Shown: in pieces, positions 23,751-36,215 of the stretch
Layout: each line of letters begins with the position of its first letter
Numbering within the stretch: the stretch's first letter is position 1
Assembly: GCA_021018995.1 (NCBI GenBank)
Contig: CM037590.1
Coordinates: 103,975,097-104,039,096 of the forward strand
Direction: 5' to 3'
DNA: 64,000 nucleotides
DNA from: Chloranthus sessilifolius
Taxonomy: Eukaryota > Streptophyta > Magnoliopsida > Chloranthales > Chloranthaceae
Translations under genes and position numbers: made by a program
The notes under the pieces: model-generated
Told to the model about the DNA's origin: nothing
Databases searched by the model: none
The model's input: only the letters and a program-made list of their open reading frames with translations

Positions 23751-26303
23751 CCTAGAAGAAAGAACTCAAAAAACTAGAAAGAATGGAAGAAACAGCATGA
23801 AACGGACGACCAGATTGCAAGATATCACGAAAATACGAAAAATAGAGCGCAAAGAAACAAGGAAACTAGAGAATCTAAGACCAAAACGGATAGCATGAAA
23901 AGTTGAAAAATTCTGAACTATATATAAAACATACCTAAATCGCGCATTACTGTTCCCGCGCTTAATCTAGATCAAACGCTCGTAATAGGGTGCGTAAACG
24001 GATTGTCGCCCGCTCACACTAACCCGACTGCCTAGTTGCACGCCGCCCACCAGACGCGTAATCATATCACGCGCTCGAACCAGCACGCGCGAATGACAAT
24101 AGTCACTTCAACAGTGACCGGCCACCGCCCTAATCCTGCGCTACAAACTCTACGCTTAACTTGATTTAACGATCGGAAGCCGGCACTTAATGACCTTCCG
24201 ACGCTTTGAAACATGCGCTCCTATTCAGGCGCGTAATTTCCCAGAAACTAAAAAAAAACATGCCTAGAACCAAACCAAACTAAACAAACAAAAAATGCCC
24301 CCATTGTTTATACACTCCAACTAAGCCTAAACTAAATCAAAACACAAATACTCCTAGCATGCCCCAATCCAAAATGAATAAACTAAATCAAACCAAACTC
24401 AAACAAGTAAGCCTCACCCTCAAATTCGTCAAATAATCTACAAAGTCAACCAAACCAAAAGTTACTAAATATAAATAATCACAAGTGGAATAACAAAAAA
24501 AATTATAATCACTTCATAAATAAATAATTACAAAATACACTGAGGGCATACCCTCTGAATATACAACTTAAAACAAGAAACTTAAAAAACCAGCACATTC
24601 AGGCAATGCCCGAATCCAGATTTGTTCGAGAAACTAGAAATCTTGGAGAAGCCCGGAGGGGGGAAGCATCCTGAACGAATTCTAATCGTGATAACCTCTT
24701 CCCCTTGCCCTGAACCGGCGGGAAAGGAAGAGTGACTCACGGAAAGCCACCCAGGACTTGCGGGATCCACCACCCTTAGAAGCTAACCTTGGAAAGCATA
24801 ACAAGGAGGAGTAATACGATCACACGCAAACTCACATACGCGTAAACAACTCCTCAAGCTTGAGATCGCACGCCTGAAAATTGGTGCACAATCGTATTGA
24901 GCGACCTAAAACAGGCGCGCAATACTTGACTTTGGACGAAATCTACACCCTCACACCTTTTTATCACATCGCGATCAAAATTCACTCGTTCCATCGCGTA
25001 CCCTTACATGAGAAGGAAGCATTGATAGCACCCCCTGTCTCATCGCGATAGGACACACATATCATCGACAAGAATAACACCCCCTATCGCGACACAATAA
25101 AAGCAACTAGCACACTACTTCGCTCCTCATAATCAGAGCCACTTTTCACTTACCCCTATCCGATCGCATAACCCCGTCACCCATGGCCCATCCCAACGAG
25201 ATGTACACGTGATATCACCTCAATATCCAATCCCATCACAATAAATTAGACAAACGCCCTCATGTCCCATCACGAGAAGCCAAAAGCAAATCTCCCGAGA
25301 ACGCTGGCACACCGCCAGAAAAGCTACGCTCAGTCAATGTCCCATCACAAACATCACTACTCGAAAAGCTTAGACAACACCTGCCACACCATATGACGAA
25401 AAGAGGGAAAGCTCGATCATGTCCCATCGCTAAAGCAAAGAGCTCTCCTCCTGAATTGAGCCCCCACGTCCCATCAGGACTCACCCTTGCATCCGACCAA
25501 TGCCAATTCTCCTCGCGACACTACGACACCACAGACCACACAAGCTAAGAAATCCAGGTAAGTATAACCCCTAGGTAAGTACTACCCACTTTTCAATTAC
25601 TTGATATTTCTTGTATAAATATAGTTAGCTACGATTAAGTCAAAATGTTTTCAAAACCCGTCTCTCTCGACTCGTGAATCATTGTAGTCCTCCCATAAGA
25701 GACAATCATCAGTATTTGCCGAGAAGGTTAGACAGAGCATCCGGCATGCCAAGTGTTATCTTGACAACCACATCAACGGTCGGGTCTACAAATCCCGTAC
25801 CAGTGGATCTTCTTAGCGACATCTCGGAAGCCATGTTTTCTACCGTTTTACCACCGAATTGATCTTAAGTTAAATTCCCTAAAATTTTAAATTTTCAAAA
25901 CCCCTTACTTCCAAAAAAAATCTTTTACTTAAAAAAAAAGAAAGAAGAAGAAACAAAAAAAAATAAAAATCTCTTGTTCCAAAACCAAAAACCTTTTACT
26001 CTCAAAACCAAGAAAAGAAAAAAGAAACCAAATAATAATAAACAAAGAGACTCACCTACTTCAATTACCAACTCAATTACCAACTCAATATCCAACTCAA
26101 TTACCAGTCCAAATCGGACATTCCCCTGGGAAACTGAACAACGAATATATTTAATCTAAGAACCTACAAACACCTATTGGAAAAGGAACGCCTGACGCAC
26201 ATTGGTGTGAGCAATGATGCGCCCGGCCTGACATGACTTGCGAAAGCCTTCGACATTATATTGCATTATATTATCGGTCCCTGGACCTTATTTATAGATG
26301 TTT
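23751..26303 (+). other. Element B 3' spacer with degenerate repeats
   Basis: No coding domain is seen. From about 24900 to 25500 the words catcgcgat and atgtcccatcac recur (25263, 25338, 25418, 25467 for the latter), spaced roughly 50-80 bp, like a worn minisatellite. Around 25900-26110 the sequence is A-rich with a short run of caattaccaactcaatt-type repeats. Tandem repeats before the 3' LTR are a known habit of Tat/Ogre elements. Confidence 0.6.
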
Positions 26304-26547
26304 GTATGACGCCCTCCGGTACCTCGACTGCGTCATACCCCTCTGTTTGATTACCCCTTACAGCAGGTCGCGATATGCGACGGGATACACCTTGCACCCA
26401 CAGATTAGGATATGGTGATTCTCCTTTTCGTTTGATTATCACTCATAGCAGGTCACGCCATGTGATGGGATGCCCCTTATATTTGAGGAATAGGATACAC
26501 TGACTTCCCCCATCGACTGTCTATGACAGCAAGTCGTGATACACGAC
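26304..26547 (+). repeat. Tandem hairpin repeat before the 3' LTR of element B
   Basis: Three units about 81-85 bp apart each hold AGCARGTC and a short hairpin followed by GGGAT: 26367-26381 (GTCGC/GCGAC), 26452-26466 (GTCAC/GTGAT) and 26533-26547 (GTCGT/ACGAC). The stem bases differ between units but mostly stay paired. Just upstream, 26304-26338 contains a longer stem, GTATGACGC with GCGTCATAC. The set lies about 230 bp before the LTR, in the 3' untranslated part of the genomic RNA. Confidence 0.6.
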
Positions 26548-26924
26548 GGGATCGCCTCTGGGCATCCACGGCATGGAACACGCCTTTCGACAGTTACCAC
26601 TGGGCCCTCGAATGCTCCATTTTAGCTTGCACTGATAGATAAGAAAGTTAAACATGTCATGTCAGCATCCCCAGTTTACATTTGTGATTTTCTACAAGAA
26701 ATAAGAAGACACCTCGAATGAGGGGTGTCTACCTCTTTGATGCGCTCTTACTTCGCAAGAGCACGTCGAAGAGAGGCATCTGTAGACACCCTCATTTTGC
26801 CCTCTCGGAATATACAAATTTGTTCGGTCAACCTTTGACTTCACAACTCTAATTGGGACCATATGCTAAAATAATAGTATATGGTTAAACACAGGCTGAA
26901 ACAATAGCTCTGTGGCTCAGGCCC

Positions 26925-27256
26925 CATGACCCTAACATGGGAATCATGCACTAAAGCAATAGTGCATGGCTGAACAGAGGCTGAAACAATAGCTCTGTGG
27001 CTCAGGTCCCAACATAGGGAGACTGTATACTGAAACAATAATATATAGTCGAAATACAGACTGAAATAATAGTCTTGCATTTCAGACCCCCATGACCTTA
27101 ACACGAGGACCATGCACGGAAACAATAGTACATGGCTTAACACAGGCTGAAAAAATCGCCCTGTGGCTTAGATCCCGACGTAGGGAGACTATATATTGAA
27201 ATAATAGTATATAATCAAAATGCAGGCTAAAACAATAGCTTGGCATTTCAGACCCG
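26925..27256 (+). repeat. 166-bp tandem duplication in the element B LTR
   Basis: Two units, 26925-27090 and 27091-27256, each start catgaccNtaacaNgRgRaNcatgca and end tttcagaccc. Each unit itself holds three or four copies of a 'gaaacaatagNNYNtggc' word. Element A's LTR has only one such unit (about 14180-14340, reverse complement). Confidence 0.8.
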
Positions 27257-27700
27257 ACCCGAGCAACCCTGAAATAAGCGCCTAAAACCACGCGCGTTAT
27301 TAGATTTCACATGAAACCACAAATGTGCAATCAGTCCCCTCTTAGACCAGACTCTCTTTTCCAGACCACCTCGAGACTCGATCACGCACCTCACATGAGA
27401 CGCGCGATCGGATTGAGCGCCTCACCATTGGCGCGCAATCGACCTACGCCCGACCTAGTCTTATAGTCCTTGACCCCCAAGCTTCCTCGATCAAGCGCTT
27501 CAAATGAGATGCTTAATAGGATTGCGCACCCCATAATGGGCGGGTAAATTAGTCCTAACATTGTTAGAACTAGGAAACTCGCTGAGTAAGTCAGCTGGTC
27601 ACTCACTGAGTCGGTGACCGACTCAAAGCGATTAAGCATCGGGAGACCGACGCGCAATCCAATTAAATACCTGAAACGGGGCGTTTAATTGGAGAAAAAC

Positions 27701-27708
27701 CTATAAAT
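27701..27708 (+). promoter_or_regulatory. TATA-like box of the element B LTR
   Basis: CTATAAAT about 920 bp into the LTR; the matching position in element A's LTR has CTATAAAAG. As part of a 3' LTR it would only drive flanking DNA. Confidence 0.5.
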
Positions 27709-29845
27709 TTTTTTTTTCTTAATTCGCTCGGGAGAGGCTAGAAATTTTGAGAGAACGGATTTTTTTAGGATTTCGAAACCAGAGAACTCCGAGAACAAAC
27801 ACATAAAGGAACGTAGCCATGATTTCGGGATTTAAGCTTTGAATCTTCGAGATTTCTCTCGCAAGCGCCGATCCTAGGTAAAAATCTTAGTTTTAGACTT
27901 AAGATTTCTCTTAGTTTTAATTATTAAGATCAAATTTTCAGTTTTAGACTGTAACACCCCTTTTAAACCGTAATCTCTTATATCTGGTTCTAGTTCTCCG
28001 TTTCTAGACCCAGTCCCTAATCTGACGATCTAATTTACTGACCCTAGGCTTTAATTCTATTCCAAAATCTTAATTCCCAGCCCTATCATTAATCTCTGAT
28101 TCTAGTTCTTAGGTTCCAGAACCAGTCCTGAATCATACGGTCTGATTTTCTGATTTCGGACTCGAATTCAGTCCTAGAATTTTAAATTTTGGTTTTAATT
28201 CCTTAATTCAATACTTTTAAAAATCCCAAACATCATTTTCGTTTTCTATAATTGTAGCTTCTCAATTTAATTCACAATTGTAATCCCAAAATCGACTCTG
28301 AAAATCTAAAAATACCATTTTTATAATCTAGAAATCTAATTTATCTTTAATCTCAGCCACTCGATTTGCCTAAGGGAGCTTAAGAAGGGTACTCGGGAAT
28401 GAGGCCAATCCTCCTTAGCATAGCGGGCCCAAAATCCTCTCTTTTTAGGATTATTTTATTGCTTTAATTAGAATTAGAAAATCGAGTACATAATTTTCTT
28501 AGATCTTTAGTATAATTAATTTACATGCTTTATTTTAACTAGATCCGTAGAATAATTGCTTCGATTAGAATTCTAATAAAATTAGATCCTTTATTTTAAT
28601 TAGATAATTCTAGTATAGTTAATTCGTTATTTTAATTAGATTTTTCCATAATCAGTCTTATTGCTTTTTTTCGGATGTTAGTAAAATTAATTTACTTGCT
28701 TTAATCAGATTTTCTAGTAAAGTTAATTCCTTACTCTAATTAGGATTAGTAAAATCGGTTCCATTATTCTAACCAAAAATCCCAAAAAAGTAGCTTACTT
28801 ATTTTTAATAGGAATTTTAGTAAAATCAGTCTATTTTCTTTAATTAGAATTTCAATCCAAGTAGTTTTATTGCTTTAATTAATATAATTAGTATACCTAT
28901 TTCAATTAGAATTTCAGTAGGACTATTATAATTGCTCTAGTCAGAATTTTAGCCAAATCATTATATTTGCTCCAGTTAGAATTGCAATACAATTAGCATA
29001 CTTGCTTCGCTTAGAATTTCAGTATAATTAGCATGCTTGACTTAATTTGAGTTCCATTAAAATTAATACATTTGCACTCCTAGTACGATTAGGAGACTAA
29101 TATTAATTGGAATTATAATAAGATTAGGAAACTAATATTAATTAAACTTCTAATAGGACTGCAACACCTAAAAATTAATTAGACTCCTGATAGAATTAGA
29201 ATACTAGATTAAATCAACTATAATAAACCCACACGGTTAAACTCATAACAGAATTGGGAAGTCTAAACTGATTAGAACTACAACAATAACGGGAAATAAA
29301 GGGAAAACTAAACTATCTAAATTATAAGAAGAGACATAGCTGCTGACGTTTGCAGGCAGAGGATTCAGTAAAGAAGTAACCCACACCCGCTCTAAAGCGT
29401 TATCATTGACGTGTTGTAGCATCGTTAAATATCTGCAGCTGGCGATCGCAAAGAACTAGGAATCTTCTTAGAAAACTCCTTTTTTATTTTACCTCCATCA
29501 TTCCAAACACCGCATCGCTAGAGTCCACTTGGACAGAATTAGAGCCATTGATTCAACGGGGACCGAGAGGAACCCAGAAAAAGCACGCACCAACAGGTAT
29601 ATCGAACCAAAAATGATGTGTCATCGGGTAAAGGACTTTAATAAAAAGAAACCTTCCTTCTATCCTATGGGATGGATAGCCTTATGAATTAAAACATCCA
29701 TGAAATGAAGTGACAAGCTCCTGGCTTCCAGATCTTTCCGCATAAGATATGACTTGGCCTTGGGGGGTTTGTCCAGCAGTTCTGTGGCCATCCGAGCAAA
29801 ATCCGGAAGGATCGGAGGAGGTAATTTTAAGATATTGGCTTTCGG

Positions 29846-30238
29846 CTAGTGCAGAGACATCTCATGCCTTTCTAGTGGTGCATTCAGAACCCCAACAACC
29901 AATTCAGTGGTCAGTTGGATGGAAAACTCATCTACAATTGTTGGAAGTATGGGAACTTGACTTGTACCCCTATTAGTCATTCTTTTATAAAACAATCTTA
30001 CTAGTCTAGGGTAGACCGGTGTTGTACCAGGCTCAAGAAAATAATTAAGCCCTGTATCCTTGAAATATTTGATGTTGGCCTCACTGAAGTCCAATTTTTC
30101 CCAAAAAGCGATATCCACTACAACTTCGGCTCCCACAATATGATGTTTCATTGTGGTTCGGGGCTGATCCAGTATTCTTTTGGTAGATGCCGACATTTTG
30201 CCTTTATCTGGCTGTGCGCTCTCTTCAAGGGCAGCCAC
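29846..30238 (-). pseudogene. Plant-transposon-protein-like reading frame in element C
   Basis: The frame encodes about 130 residues, with a charged N-terminus, then WEKLDFSEANIKYFKDTGLN and PVYPRLVRLFYKRMTN, a pattern seen in the 'putative plant transposon protein' domain that accompanies many plant LTR elements. A relative with the same LVRLFY-type block (IVRLFYQHL) is in element F at about 56095. It lies 400 bp beyond gag, where pol would be expected, so it may be a separate insertion or part of an unusual layout. The function is unknown. Confidence 0.5.
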
Positions 30239-30639
30239 ATTTTATGTCTCAGTCTCCATTCTCTCTGCTAGTAGTTCTTCGATAACTACCCGTTGAACTG
30301 GTCATCATGCATGTATGTAACCTAGAGTCGTCGGTCGGCTCTAGCTTTTTAGCTTTCATAATTTCAAACTCTCGTATTGGTCAACTTGTAATCACTTCTA
30401 CTTGGCCGGTGGACTTAATATCAAGAAAGACTACGAGTGCTCGTAAACCCATACGATTATTCATAACATATTATCGAAACATGCATTACGATCGGCCGTG
30501 TTTACCTACAATCATAATGCATTTTCTCAACCAAATCAGAAAAGATATATTTTACACATTGTTACAAGGGTTTTCTACGGATGAGTCGGTGGCTCAACAG
30601 ATCCTTGAGGACTTCAATTTTGATTAGTGGGGGCGGATG

Positions 30640-31978
30640 TTTCCCCCAAAAATGCTTGGCCTCTCGGATTGCTAACTGGTTGTGTGGGCAAATGGCCATT
30701 TTCTCTCTTTGCCACTTGTGAAGCTAGTTAACCGATCTGGCCCTCCAACTTCATGATGGACTAGGTATGTGAATGAAGTACTTAAGAGAATTGAGCAAGT
30801 TGGGATAAGTCTCTTGAATGCTGATGTGACTGTTATTGTAAATCCTGAAGGATCTGGACAACTGTCGCATCAGGTCCATTGCTCTGTCATCTAAATTGTG
30901 GCTACATAGTAGGCATTTGTGGTCTCTGGTGGAAAACTTGGGTAGGGGATATCGTGGCTACATAACCAGTGGTGCAAATTGTGCCCCACTCATGGAACCA
31001 TAATTGAATCCTGGGTGGTTCCTCCACGATGGGTTATATGTATTCCCAAAATCTCTCCTTTGAAATGCCATGATTTGTTCTTTATCCACCGCATTCGGGT
31101 ATAATGGTGTAGCTGGGCACTTGGCTATAGCATGGGTTAAGCTCTGGCAAATTGCATAGGCCACTACAGGTTTTTCTGGGGTGCTAGGTTTGACAGTCAT
31201 TAGGGTTTCAAGCTTCTGTTTTAGGGTTGCAACCTTGGCATCAATGTTATTCTCCTTCTTTACTTTGTCTTTACTGACGTCATAAAGGCCACCTCTAGCA
31301 ACAGGAGTGTGGCGAATCACATCTGGATCGGATTGAAGTAAGGCCTGTTTCTATTTTGAATTGTCGGCCAGTTTCTCAAACAAATTCCAGGACTGCTAGC
31401 CATTCTGAGCCGTAAAGGCTCCTCCACTTACTGCATCAACCGTAGACTAGTTGGTCTCGGTCAATCCTTGATAGAAGCTTTGCGCAAGACCAGTTCGACA
31501 TGTCATAATGAGGGCATTTTCTCTGTAAGTCCTTCATGCATTCCCAACTCTCATGAAATAATTCTCCAGCCAATTGCCTGAAGTCTTGAATTGCCTGGCG
31601 AATTTGATTGGTCTTACTAATCGAAAAATACTCGCCCAAAAATTTGGATTGCAGTCCTTCCCAAGCGGTAATACGGCTAGCCGGCAATGAGATTAGCCAC
31701 GCTTTCGCTCTATCGTTAAGAGAAAAAGGGAACAATCGTAATTTAACAGCCTCATCATTAGTTGCTGATAATTGTAACATAGTACAAAGTTCTATAAAAT
31801 CCCTTGAATGTTGATAGGGATCCCCTCAATCAAGCCCATGAAAGGTAGGTAAAGCCTAAAGTGTATTGAGCTTGATTTCGTAGCTTTGACCAGACGCTAC
31901 CTCCGGTATAACTATATAAGAGGGTGCAGTTAGAGTAATTGAGCTAAAATGTGCCTGAATAGGGTGATCATCAGCCAT
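30640..31978 (-). pseudogene. Element C gag region
   Basis: It starts near 31978 with MADDHPIQAHFSS. The capsid-type block is clear at about 31500-31740: LRLFPFSLNDRAKAWLISLP, then SKFLGEYFSISKTNQIRQAI and ELFHESWECMKDLQRKCPHY, which are standard words of Athila-type gag. A later part (30958-31320) has CQSLTHAIAKCP at the position of a zinc knuckle. It would form the particle shell around element RNA. It is decayed and not intact. Confidence 0.85.
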
Positions 31979-32321
31979 TGTTTGGTATTCTCTTTGAGAA
32001 AATTGGCTAGATGCAAAGTTATGCAATAGAGTCCTCTCGATTTTTGGATCACACTGAAAGAGTTCAGAATTATTAGATCAAGTATGATGCATACGCCAGA
32101 ACAATTATTTTTATGTTTTTGATTTTATTTGATTTTTATTTTAGAAAGCAGGGAGAGAGAACAAATTTGAGCCTCTAGCTTCTATTGTCAGAGGAAGTTT
32201 CGAAACCTTCGATCAGCTACTCCAAATAAACCTGCAAAAGATAAATAAATGTTCAAAGAAAATAAAAATAGAAAAGAAAAGAGGTTTGAAAGAAAAATAT
32301 TAGTTTTCAAATTTTATCCGC

Positions 32322-32340
32322 TTCCCTGGCAATGGTGCCA
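32322..32340 (-). other. Primer-binding site of element C
   Basis: TGGCACCATTGCCAGGGAA on the minus strand, six bases past the LTR end. It is a worn version of the TGGCGCCGTTGCCGGGGA site typical of Athila-type elements, which fixes strand and family. Confidence 0.8.
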
Positions 32341-32346
32341 AAAACT

Positions 32347-33707
32347 TGATATCCTCTTAAAAGTGTACTCAGTCTTAATCTATTGCAAGCGCACAACGGA
32401 AATTGTAGCACTAGTATAAGGTCGATCTCATAGGGAGGGTCAAAAATTTGAATACTTTTATTTGCCTTTAAAGAATAAAGAATGGTTGTTTTAATTAAAC
32501 TAAGTGCAAAAAATAAATCTAAATACTCAAACTTTTGGATCCTGCTTGTCAATCAGTTTCCTTCGATTCTCAGATATCTATAAAAATTAAGCCGTTACAC
32601 TATATCTCCATCCTCTAGAATTTGGTCGTCAATTAAAAACTAAGATTCTTCAATATAGATTTATACTAATCAACAATTCTCCAGAATTTGGGCGTCAATC
32701 AAACACTGAGAAAATTGAAGATGGAAATTAAAAACCGTTACACTAATCTTTCAAACTCGAGATTTTAGGTGTCAATTAAAATCAAGAATTATCAGATGTT
32801 TACAAAGCAGTAAATCTAAAATAGAAAGAAAATAAAAAGATCTTTCATCTCTCAGTCATAGGCGTCAATTACTCCTCGGAAACTATGGATACTCTACTCT
32901 AATCTTTCAATTTCTGATCACAGATGTCAATTGCTCTCGAGAAACCTTGGATATCTAAGCTAAACTACACTAAAGTGATCTTCAGGATTCCCAACATTAG
33001 TCGTCAGTTGTTGCTAAGAATTTCGTCGATAGGATTTTCTCTATGCCGTACCCTCTTATTTATAGATCATAAGGGGTCGATTTACATTATTTGAAATTTA
33101 AACAAAGTAAACTACTAAAAACAAAAGATTCTTAAAATAACAAAACTTCTAATCTTAATCTTCCTTACTCTGAATAGTAGATGCGCACAAAACTTTTCTC
33201 CTTAATTTCAGTAGTAGAGATCTTTAGGATTTCTTTCACCAATCTTCTTAGATCCGTAAGACATCAGACTTCTAATTTAAGAGATCTTCTAGTTCTTTGC
33301 ATGGCAGTGCATTTTCACGTGATCAGCAGCAGCAACTTTAATATACAATCGTAAATACGATTGCATCTTTTCTTTTAGTACTATTCTTCAGCTTCGAATG
33401 ATCGTATCCTTGCTTCATGCTAAACCAATCTTGGAGAGTCTTCTATAGAATCGTAGTTATGATTCCTTCTTTTCTTCTTCTAATTTCGCTCGTTCGTGAT
33501 TACGATTGAACTTAGAGTACGATTGGCATCATAAGTTCGTGCGATCGTGATTCTTACTGCTATTTTAGTTCATTTTGGCAAAGATTAATATTTTGGTGCT
33601 TTTCTGTTGTCTGTTCTAAATATATGCACACCATATCATTAGTAGCAAACTAAGGTCTAGCATCACTAAATTAAGGGTGATAAAATGGTAAATTCTATGG
33701 CTGATCA
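32347..33707 (-). repeat. 5' LTR of element C (1361 bp)
   Basis: The minus strand starts TGATCAGCCATAG at 33707 and ends GATATCA at 32347. It pairs with the solo LTR 36216-37679 over most of its length, for example at the shared ttgcaataggttaagact-type end and the region around the TATA box (CTATAAATAAG at 33055-33065). It carries several spaced copies of the word TTGAYGMC (gcgtcaatt on the plus strand near 32645, 32690, 32770, 32870, 32925). Confidence 0.8.
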
Positions 33708-35611
33708 ATTACCCCAAGGTCAGGCACTTCTCTGTTTGGGGTTCAACTGTGGCCCTGGGCCATTACCTAGTCTTTGTGCTTGGTTTGCCCGTGTTGGGGC
33801 TTGTTGTGTTACCCCAAATTGGAATGGTGTTATGCTTGTGGTGGGTTGTGAGGTCATTATTGCTTGAACCTCTGCTCCTATTCTTTTCTCATACCTCTGC
33901 TCTGTGAATTTGTAGGCCCCACTGGCCACGATTTTGTTCAGGTGGCCTTCTCTTACTGCATCTTTGCAGCGGTTGGCATTCCTTACTAGATCGGCAAAAT
34001 TGGCATGTTGTTGGTACAAAAGAAAATTCGATATAACTGGCAGTGCAGGTTTTTAGGTCATCTCAATTTGTTCCTCATCTGGTATGTGATTCCTCACGTG
34101 GGCTGCTAGGGCCCTCCACCTTCCGAGATACTCATTAAAAGTCTCATTATGTTTCAATCAGACTAAATCAGACTTGTGTGGTTCAATGATGATATTATAA
34201 ACATATTGCTCTAGAAGTAAACCATCTTAGTGTTAGACTGGTAAGGCCTTTCAAGAATACCTTAATGAGGAGACGCTCATCCCCACCATACTGGAATATA
34301 TCCCCACAATAGGACTTGAGGTGGGTGATAGGGTTGTTGGTGCCATTGTATTTGTCAAATGAAAGCACTTTAAATTTAGGTGGCAAAGGCACCTCGACAA
34401 ATAAGCACAAATATGAGAAATCTGCAGTATGGATCTCAGTTCCTCCCATCTTCATCAATTGTTTCTGTATTTTGTCTATTTGTTCTCTTAACAGCTCAGA
34501 CTCCCTAGATGGTAGTGCTAGGGTTGTTCCCCCAACAGGCTGCCCCCAATCATTCCTGATTGCCTGTTGGTTGGTGAAGGTGGGCTGTGGGGGGTTGAAA
34601 CTTGTGAATGCCCCCATGTAGGCCTCACCATTTCGAGTCTCATCCTCCTCATATTGATGACCCACATTAACAAATGGTGGTGGAGGGGTGAGGTTATCTG
34701 GCAGGTTCTGCATGGGTTAAGTGGGTATTTGGTGAGGCCACTGTGGTTGATGGGAACTTTGATGATTTGGTTGAGGGGTGAGAGGATGTGTGAATTGGGG
34801 ATGGTTGAAGGTTTGTGATGGGTTCCCATATTGAGTTGGGTATGGCAAATGCGGATGGTTAAGATTCATGCCGGGTTGTGGAATTGAGCGGAATGGGTTT
34901 TCGGTTTGAGGAGGAATGGGGTGTGCTTGTTGGGTGTGGTTGTATGTGGAATATGATGGGTTTTAAAATGTGACCCTTGGGTGTTTGAGCCTAAGTTGGA
35001 TTGGGATTGGACATAGGGCCTTTGAGGTCCACTCAGATGGCTCCATGGTTGATGGTGGGAGCCTTGGGTGGTGTGGACTATGGGTGGTTGATTGGAGTTG
35101 GTGTTTTGGGTGAATGAGGTGTGAAGATTTTGGAGGGTAAGTTGGGGATTTAAAGGTACTTGTAGTGGATCGGGGCGACTTTGGGAAGCGTCATGCCATG
35201 AACGTGCTCATCATTTCCTCGATGATGGCCATGGGATCAGACATGGGGGTGGATGTGGATGGCCCACCTGATGGGAGAGATGTATGGGGTGGTGGAAAAA
35301 CTTGGTTTGATGTAGGGGGAAATTAGGGATGCTTTGGGTTGATGTGGGGGGAAGATGTATGTGTTGGGTTGATACGGGTGGAAAATTAGGTGTACCTTGA
35401 GTTGATGTGGAGGGAAAGTGGGGTTCATCGAACTGTTTGGTGATGGGGAATGGGATGGAGATAGGAATCTCCTCGGTGTAGGGATGTGGTGGAGATGAAT
35501 CTGGGTCAACAGTGGATGGATCCACCAGCTACGACATGGTTTGAGAGTGGGTGGGGTATGGATTCCTTGGATAAGGACCGAAGGCTTTCTTTCTTCTTCC
35601 TCTTCTCCCAC
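33708..35611 (-). pseudogene. Element D gag region
   Basis: A Pro/Ser/His-rich N-terminal part (about 34800-35611) is followed by a Gln/Glu coiled stretch (SELLREQIDKIQKQLMKMGG) and the capsid-type block PLPPKFKVLSFDKYNGTNNP with YGGDERLLIKVFLKGLTS at about 34200-34380. The part next to element C (33720-34019) has FADLVRNANRCKDAVREGHL and then a Gln/Pro-rich tail. This FDKYNGT..P signature is typical of Tat/Ogre gag. It is decayed. Confidence 0.78.
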
Positions 35612-36215
35612 GGGATGGCAGCGGGTGTGGTGATGTCGTGGTTATGGCAACACTTACTCTCTTCTAGGTTTTTGACTTACGATGATTTTTGTCAATTTTG
35701 GATGATGTATATATATTTTTTTTGAAATTTTTTTGAATTTCTCTCTTTCTTTATTCTTGGTTCTTTCTTCCTTCTCTTTGGATGCTTTTCGGGGCCTTGG
35801 AACTCCCTTCTCGGATGGTGTTAACACCCCCAAAGCTTCCTATGGGGGGACCTAGAAGACCTCTTAAGAATAAAAGAGAAATCTCTTGATTTGTAAGGGC
35901 ACGGATTTTCACGTGATACCACAATCTCTCGAAATAACCAATAAGAGGGTGACCTCTCTTGACAGGCGAGAGAGTTGGGTATTTAGGATTAGGAAGTATC
36001 GACAATCTCGAAACCAACGTATGTGGGGGGTTTGGGGAATTGTGAAAAAGGCCCAAAAATTTGGACACAACAAATAAGCTATGCGTGCATTTTATGCACA
36101 CATATGCAAAAATCTAGACTTATAAGCTATGTGCGCATACTATGCATGCAAGGCTTCTAAACCTAATTTTGGTTGTTATGCACGCATAGCTTGTATATTC
36201 TTTTCAGCAAGTCTG
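35612..36215 (-). other. Element D leader, inner part
   Basis: No coding domain. On the minus strand it includes GGGGGTGTTAACACCATCC (about 35820-35840), a self-complementary word. Between 36076 and 36200 there are three worn copies of the tatgcgtgcat/atgcacgcata palindrome that also occurs in the LTR at 39700-39890. It ends at the solo LTR. Confidence 0.6.

Larger units (their letters stand above)
14403..29595 (+). mobile_element. Element B: Tat-lineage Ty3/gypsy retrotransposon with an antisense gene, 5' half off-window
   Basis: The visible order on the plus strand is protease tail, linker, RT, two RNase H domains, integrase, spacer, a multi-exon gene on the opposite strand (about 19960-23750), repeat-rich 3' spacer and 3' LTR (26781-29595). 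It belongs to the same family as element A. The first base after A's LTR is inside B's protease-linker region, so A interrupts B, and B's 5' LTR, gag and protease should lie left of the window. Pol is decayed with roughly ten breaks. The 5 bases after the 3' LTR (29596-29600, ggtat) are the candidate target copy in element C. Confidence 0.88.
26781..29595 (+). repeat. 3' LTR of element B (2815 bp)
   Basis: It starts TGTAGACACCCTCATTTTGC at 26781 and ends ACGCACCAACA at 29595. It is the same LTR family as 11966-14402 in opposite orientation; about 170 of the extra 378 bp are explained by a tandem duplication at 26925-27256. A conserved block at 28365-28440 (catagcgggccc end) matches 13005-13082. 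The purine-rich gaagagaggca just upstream (26769-26779) is a candidate polypurine tract. Confidence 0.88.
29596..33707 (-). mobile_element. Element C: Athila-like Ty3/gypsy retrotransposon, cut by element B
   Basis: Minus-strand order: LTR (32347-33707), Athila-type primer site, leader, gag (30640-31978) and a further reading frame (29846-30238). It stops at element B's LTR end, so B is inserted in it and its pol and 3' LTR should lie left of the window. The LTR's outer end abuts element D's gag region, so C is inserted in D; the candidate target copy is 33708-33712 (attac). A solo LTR of the same family stands at 36216-37679. The element is decayed, with at least several breaks. Confidence 0.8.

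Noticed and set aside
26841-27291. Minus-strand open frames with repeated SHRAIxSAxVxPCTI words
   Set aside because: They are translations of the 166-bp tandem duplication in the LTR of element B, not a gene.
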